A stretch of 64,000 nt of DNA from Delphinapterus leucas (Eukaryota > Chordata > Mammalia > Artiodactyla > Monodontidae), in assembly GCF_002288925.2 (NCBI RefSeq), contig NW_022098000.1:4555827-4619826 (forward strand), written 5' to 3'. Below are positions 58,663-64,000 of the stretch, piece by piece. The translations under genes were made by a program, and so were the position numbers. The stretch's first letter is position 1; each line of letters begins with the position of its first letter. The notes beneath the pieces are model-generated. The model searched no databases, was not told where the DNA came from, and saw nothing but the letters and a program-made list of their open reading frames with translations.

Positions 58663-59239
58663 GTGAGCAGAGATACTTGTCCATGGCTTTGCTTTGCTAC
58701 CTTGATTATATTTACAAGGTTGTGCTGGCAGCTTGCTTCAGTGAACTGATGAGTAACTGCCAGGATATTACACAGAAAACATTTTATCTCTATCTCCCAT
58801 TGACACATCTCAGGGAATTTGTTAATTGAAATATTAGTGGGTATTGTCAAGGTTATCATTTCTAAATTGGTTTTCTATCATATTATTTTTCAATATTCAC
58901 TTTTTACATGCTCTGTTTAAAAATGTTTGTTATTCATCAGGAATGTAGAAAATGCTGATAATCAAAATGGAGAAAATGAAAAAAAAAAAAACAACCCTGA
59001 GAAAACTCTTTACTCATTTTGCCACATTTCCTTCAAGTATTTTTGTTTCTATATCTGTGTATTACATATATGTATTTTTTAAGGACTCATTATATTATTT
59101 TGTGAGCTGACTTTTTCACTATAGCATTTCAATATCTTTTCATTTTACTAACTATTCTACCACATATAATTTTAATGGCTACATGGTATTAATTATATGG
59201 ATGTACCATAGTTTCATAGTTTCTTTATTGTATCTTTTG
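58663..59239. other. Unassigned AT-rich sequence
   Basis: No gene. 59100-59230 (ATTTTAATGGCTACATGGTA) is faintly L1M-like in reverse. Confidence 0.3.
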
Positions 59240-59425
59240 GATATTATCTTACTAAGTGAAGTAAGTCAGACAGAGAAAGACAAATATCATATGATATCAC
59301 TTATTTGTGGAATCTAAAAAAATGATACAAATGGACTTATTAACAAAACAGAAACAGACTCACAGACATAGAAAACATTCCTATGATTACCGAAGGAGAA
59401 AAGTGGTGGAAGGATTAAAAATAAA
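59240..59425 (+). mobile_element. L1 fragment (ORF2 end and start of 3' UTR)
   Basis: TTACTAAGTGAAGTAAGTCA, GACAAATATCATATGATATC, GTGGAATCTAAAAAAATGAT: the ORF2 stop region and early 3' UTR. It ends without reaching the L1 3' terminus, so it is truncated on both sides. Confidence 0.85.
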
Positions 59426-60351
59426 ACAGTTCATTATTCAGATATATCTTTTGCAAAAATTTTCTCCCAATCTGTGGCTTGTTTTCTCATTCTCTTGATG
59501 GAATTTCTTTCAAGTACTTTTGAATGCCCCCAGAGCTGTCAGAATTAATCTGCCCATTCCACAGTGCCTGTGATCCTCATTCAGCCATGTCCTATTTTCA
59601 CCCCTAATTGGTCCACTAAGATCTGACTTCCCTGGTCATGTTGTTTCAGCACTTACTAATGATCATTAAGCCACTTTTCTGCCTTGACAGTCGATGGGCT
59701 GCCAATATTTCATTTTTCAACCATAAGCAGATCACCGTTGTCTTCAGATCCTACCAGGTAAGGTAACACTTGCAGATTTCCCCCGTTGTAGGTCTGTTGT
59801 GTGCAGATGTTTATGGTTTCAGATATGGTATCAGTCAAATTCCAGTTTAAGAAGCAGAAGTCCCTTCAAAATTGTTAAGAAGAAAATAATTTAATACAGA
59901 GAATAAGGTGCTCTCCTTCGCAGGACTGGAGGAGTAGGAAGTAGTAGGCTGCCACTGGACTTATTTAATTTAAGAGTGTAAGATTGTAACAACAATCCAG
60001 GTATCAAAGGAACAGCTGTTATCAATATCCACAATCGGGCATGCTTCTAGAAGCAGCAGCAAAAAAAGGGCTTTAGCCTCACTGATACCTTCTGGATCTC
60101 ATACGAATACGCCTAATTGGTAGAAACTACTTTTCATCCAAAACCCTGGCTCTAAGTATCTGGGAGATGCAGTTCTTAGTTTTCTAGATTTTGAAATACA
60201 CAAACACTTACGAATGGACTGGGATGGATGTTGACCATATCAATGTAGTCATGCTATAGGATTAGTTACAATCTATACCCTATGTTTCAAATCCATAATT
60301 TTATTTTTGTGCTAGAACACTGCCTGACCCACTGTAATAGCTACATAAGTG
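59426..60351. other. Unassigned sequence
   Basis: About 0.9 kb, single-copy in appearance, with no feature supported. 59440-59515 (CAAAAATTTTCTCCCAATCT, GTGGCTTGTTTTCTCATTCT) is L1M-like in reverse. Confidence 0.35.
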
Positions 60352-60606
60352 TTAGATGTTTTTTAAATTTTATATTGGAGTATAAATATATAATGTGTTA
60401 GTTTCAAGTGTAGAGCAAAGTAATTCAGTTATACATATACATGTATCCATTCTTTTTCAGATTATTTTCCCATATAGGTTATTACAGAATACTGAGTAGA
60501 GTTCCCTGTGCTATACAGTAGGTCTTTGTTATCTATTTTATATATAGTAGTGTGTATATGTTAATCCAAAACTCCTAATTTATCCCTCTCTCCCACCTTT
60601 CCCCTA
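60352..60606 (-). mobile_element. 5'-truncated L1 3' end, minus strand
   Basis: TTTTTAAATTTTATATTGGA, then AATTCAGTTATACATATACA and GTGCTATACAGTAGGTCTTT: reverse L1 3' UTR of about 255 bp. Confidence 0.88.
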
Positions 60607-61226
60607 TTATTATTGTTGTCACTATTTAAAACTTCTCTTTCTAGATCAAAATATATATGAATTATTACCATTAACTCATATAAATTCCTTTAGAACATCT
60701 TTAGGTTTTATAAATCCCTAAAGGGTCATGGGGTTCTGGAAGCGGTTGCCAGCAGGTAAACAAGTAGAAACCACACGTCTCCACTTTGTAGTGGCAGTGG
60801 AGGTTCATGATAGACTCCAGACAAGGTGAATGGGGATAGGTAAGCAGTGAGGAGGCAGATGTGCTCTCCACTCCTCACCTGCTCTGGCTCCAGGGAAGCC
60901 CTTGGATACTTTGTGTTTTGCAGTGTAAAAATAAAGGGCAGCTGAGTCCTTTATCCTAAGAGAGGGTTGTGAAAGAGAAGAAATTGAATATGTGCCCTTA
61001 GATTTTCTCATTAACTTTCTACCTCCAGGGAGAAATGTAGCTTTAATCTTCTCAGTGGGAGTGGGGCAGGTGGAGAAAGGAGTTGTCAAAGAGCAGTGCA
61101 ATGCCTGTTTCTAGATGTCGTTTTAACTTTCCTACCAAGTCTGTATTTTTATTTTATGTTGTAATGGCAGAAATTAGGATTGAGCCTGTATACTGCAACA
61201 CAGGCTCTTTTAAGAGAGTTACATAA
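60607..61226. other. Unassigned sequence
   Basis: No gene; a 98-aa minus-strand frame (60805-61101) has no recognisable domain. Confidence 0.35.
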
Positions 61227-61677
61227 AACTTTTATTTTTTTATAATTTTAAATTTTATTGAAGTATAGTTGTGTTAATAATGTGTTAATTTCTGCTGTAC
61301 AGCACAGTGACTTAGTTATGCATATGTATATATATATATTATTTTTCATATATATTCTTTTCCATTATGGTTTATCACAGGATATTTAATATATTTCCCT
61401 GTGCTATACAGTAGGGTCGTGTTATTTATCCCTCTTATATATACTAGTTTGCATCTGTTAAACCCAAACTCCCAACCCATCTCTCCTAGACCCCTTTCCT
61501 CCTTGGCAACCACAAGCCTGTTCTCTATGTCTGTGAGTCTGTTTCTGTTTTGTAGGTATGTTCATTTGTGTCATATTTTAGATTCCACATATAAGTGATA
61601 TCATATGGTATTTGTCTTTCTCTTTCTGACTTACTTCGCTTAGTATGATAGTCTCTGTGTCCATCCATGTTGCTGCT
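61227..61677 (-). mobile_element. 5'-truncated L1 3' end, minus strand
   Basis: TTTTAAATTTTATTGAAGTA, CTGCTGTACAGCACAGTGAC, then TAGATTCCACATATAAGTGA and CTTTCTGACTTACTTCGCTT: reverse 3' UTR and the last ORF2 codons, about 450 bp, with an internal (TA)n. Confidence 0.9.
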
Positions 61678-63802
61678 AAAACCTTAGTTTAAAGTTTAAC
61701 AGTAATTATTTTCACAATATTTATTAGACCAGAATTAGCTGCCATCACATGATAACTAAGATGCAGATGTTAAGAATTCAGAAAGGAAGTGAGGTTCCTC
61801 TCATCTTTATTGCTCAGTTCCCTTTGAAAATATGATAACAATAAAGATAGCTTCTGCAAACACTCAAAGTCTGTTCTAATATTTCCTTCTTTATAATTTC
61901 ATCTCGGTTATAATAATAAAGACATTTTAAGAGTTAGATAAAGAGGATGTTAAACAAGTAGCTAACAGATTAGTCAGAAATGAGAATAAGAACATTCTCC
62001 TTTAACTACACAAAGATCCTGGTTTCTGTTAAGGTCGGCAGTTCTTTTTGTTCATGTTAAAGTCAGCAGTTCTTTTTGTTCATGTTATCTCTCTTACATC
62101 ATGCCCGCTGAAAGTTAATTTGGCAGAAAAAAGTATGATAGAAATATGAGTCTTATCTTTTGAAGTTCATTAGAGAATGTTTCCACTGCTAAATTTCCCT
62201 CCATCAAACACTGTATCCAAATTATCAACAAAAACACCCTGATTGCTTGATAAGCTCACTGAGAGTTAGACTCCAGCCCAGGATACCATCAGCTTTTGCT
62301 CTAACATGCTTCCCCCAGAGACTCTGCACACTGATTGCTAATCTTACAGAGGAAAATGGGAATAGGAATCCTTAGAGTCAACCCCAGCTTTTAGGTAAGA
62401 ATGCGTGAGGATGACTGATCAGAATGGCAGGAGATGCAGAACTTTTATCTAGTTCAGTTCACCTTCGAAGTCCTTAACGAGTTGCTACATGAAATGAAGA
62501 GAGGCTTGGGCTAAACCTCTTGGACACAGCACATTATTTAACCCACTTTATGACTATGAGGCTGAGACAGGGGGAGATTCTGAAAATGTATTTCAGACCC
62601 TCCTAATAAAAGTGTCTGTCTGTGAACTGACCCCTCAATATGCCTTTCTTGGAAGCATTCATCACTGTCATTTTCAGGGATTTTCTTTCTTTCTTCAAGA
62701 AACTTAAACATAATGTGTAGGTTAGAAGTTTAAAGCCAATGGACTTTTAAATTTTCTTCACCAAATCATCATAGACTGAAATAGCACAAGAAATGACTTT
62801 CAGAAATTATACTGTACCTGATCACAGGACTTAGACATGGGCATAAAAATGGTACAAATTCATGCAGAGGCTGACGCTGGTGGAAGTTCAGATTGAAAAC
62901 ACCTTTTTCATTATTTACATTGGAGAAAAAATATTCGTGAAGAAATATTGCTCTATTAAAAGTTATGGTCTTTCAGCAAAAGTGCACAGACACCCCTCCT
63001 ATTCTAGACAATTTTGCTCATTATCATGCTTTTTATCTCAGTACAGGAGTACTTGGTCCTATTCAATCAATGACATTTTACCTGAAAGCAAGATCTCAGG
63101 TTACCATACAGGAGTAAGACCTGGCCAAAATGGGTCATTCCCAGTAGAGCACACACATGAATGCTGTCCCATAGCCAGGCTACTTCTTGCATAAAGCAGG
63201 TGATAGGAAACAACTCAAGTGACATTGTCTCAAGGGATTCCTACATACTTTTATATAAAATATTTTTGAAAAAAAGATTTATCAAATATGAAATTAGCAT
63301 AGGGACCTAACCAACAAAAATGCATTCACTGTGCCAAGTGCCATATCAGGCACCAAGATAACATAAGAAAAGTGTCAACGTAGGCTCCAATTGTGGTGTG
63401 AATGTGCTTTGTTGTCCAACAGACCTGGACTTTAAGTCTTGTGTTGATCACTACTTTGTTACTTGTCTTAATCTATAATCAAGTTTGTTTAGGAAAAAAG
63501 GAGGAATTTATCGAAATGTTCAATGCTTCTAGATCTGGTTTTTCATTGCCTTCTAGGTTTTATTTAATAAGACTGGCTTGTGCACATGGTTGAAATCATT
63601 GCTGCAAGGGACAACATTGCTTTATTATCCCTGGTCCCCAATTTAAAGTCCTGGAAAAGGGTTTATCATTGCTTGATTTCAAGTCAAGTCCTGATCTCAC
63701 AGACAGAAGTCTGTGTCTGGGAATGATAGGTGAAATAGTAGGGTAAGGTACTTATAAGAATATAGCATTTTTGCAATCTTTATAAAAATTCCAATGCATT
63801 TT
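61678..63802. other. Unassigned sequence
   Basis: About 2.1 kb without a recognised repeat or gene. It contains a 28-bp tandem duplication at 62029-62084. The longest frame (110 aa, 62862-63194) has no identifiable domain and no gene context. Confidence 0.4.
62029..62084. repeat. 28-bp direct tandem duplication
   Basis: Units 62029-62056 and 62057-62084 are identical except for two G/A differences; the shared core is CAGTTCTTTTTGTTCATG. Confidence 0.95.
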
Positions 63803-64000
63803 TACAGAAATAGATCAAACAATTCCAAAATTTGTATGAAAACACAAAAGACCCCAAGTAGCCAGATAACCATGAAAAAAAGAACAAAACTGAAGGCTTC
63901 ATGCTTCCTAACTTCAAATGATATTACAAAGCTATAGTAATCAAAACAGTATGGTATTGGCATATAAAACAGACACATATGGAACATAATAGGGAGCCCA
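63803..64000 (+). mobile_element. Old L1 ORF2 fragment, cut by the window end
   Basis: TTTACAGAAATAGATCAAAC, AAAATTTGTATGAAAACACA, AAAGCTATAGTAATCAAAAC and AGTATGGTATTGGCATA correspond to the ORF2 region after the reverse transcriptase domain. Stops are present. The element continues beyond base 64000. Confidence 0.85.

Noticed and set aside
62862..63194. 110-aa frame
   Set aside because: No recognisable domain, and the start lacks context; treated as chance.

Overview
The window is mammalian nuclear DNA, almost certainly from a cetacean. The main evidence is seven copies of the long tRNA-derived CHR-1 type SINE (starting near GGGCTTCCCTGGTGGCGCAG), one CHR-2 type SINE, and young L1 LINEs with 3' ends of the kind found in whales and dolphins. 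I see no bovine-specific Bov-A or Bov-tA SINEs. CHR SINEs are known from cetaceans, hippopotamus and ruminants; the dense CHR-1 load is the cetacean sign. The species cannot be told from this sequence.

I find no host protein-coding exon, tRNA, rRNA or other host RNA gene that I can defend. Every long open frame I could explain lies in a transposable element. The window reads as a gene desert or a large intron built from layered repeats: fossil L2 and MIR; old L1M and LTR-type repeats; younger L1 copies with CHR SINEs; one mariner DNA transposon; and a few microsatellites.

Layout: 1-18490 holds an ERV-like LTR (about 813-1480), several short L1 3' ends, a CHR-2 SINE, MIR and L2 relics and an old L1 ORF1 fragment. 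18491-27083 holds a CHR-1 SINE followed by a near full-length plus-strand L1 (about 18912-27080) interrupted by three CHR-1 SINEs; both its ORFs are broken, and ORF2 carries an in-frame 153-bp tandem duplication. 27350-38100 is a patchwork of old L1M pieces, an LTR-type repeat split by an ERV-like LTR, two further L1 3' ends, and a pure poly(A) insertion with a perfect target-site duplication. 38158-46971 is a composite minus-strand L1: a 0.9-kb L1 3' fragment fused head to tail with a near full-length L1, the pair flanked by one shared target-site duplication. 47030-50830 has MIR relics, a 1.27-kb mariner with a broken transposase gene, and an L1 tail. 50831-64000 is AT-rich and mostly unassigned, with further L1 fragments, an LTR-like repeat, a CHR-1 SINE and an L1 ORF2 piece that runs off the window end.

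The elements do not form a pathway. Their relation is parasitic: L1 supplies the reverse transcriptase and endonuclease that mobilise CHR SINEs, and the target-site duplications and A-tails throughout are L1 signatures. I found no undescribed functional system. The most interesting signals are retrotransposition by-products: the composite L1, the tail-only insertion, a twin-primed L1, the ORF2 duplication, a SINE copy with a snap-back hairpin, and a mariner copy lacking four residues beside a catalytic aspartate. Family names for old repeats were assigned by eye, without a repeat library.
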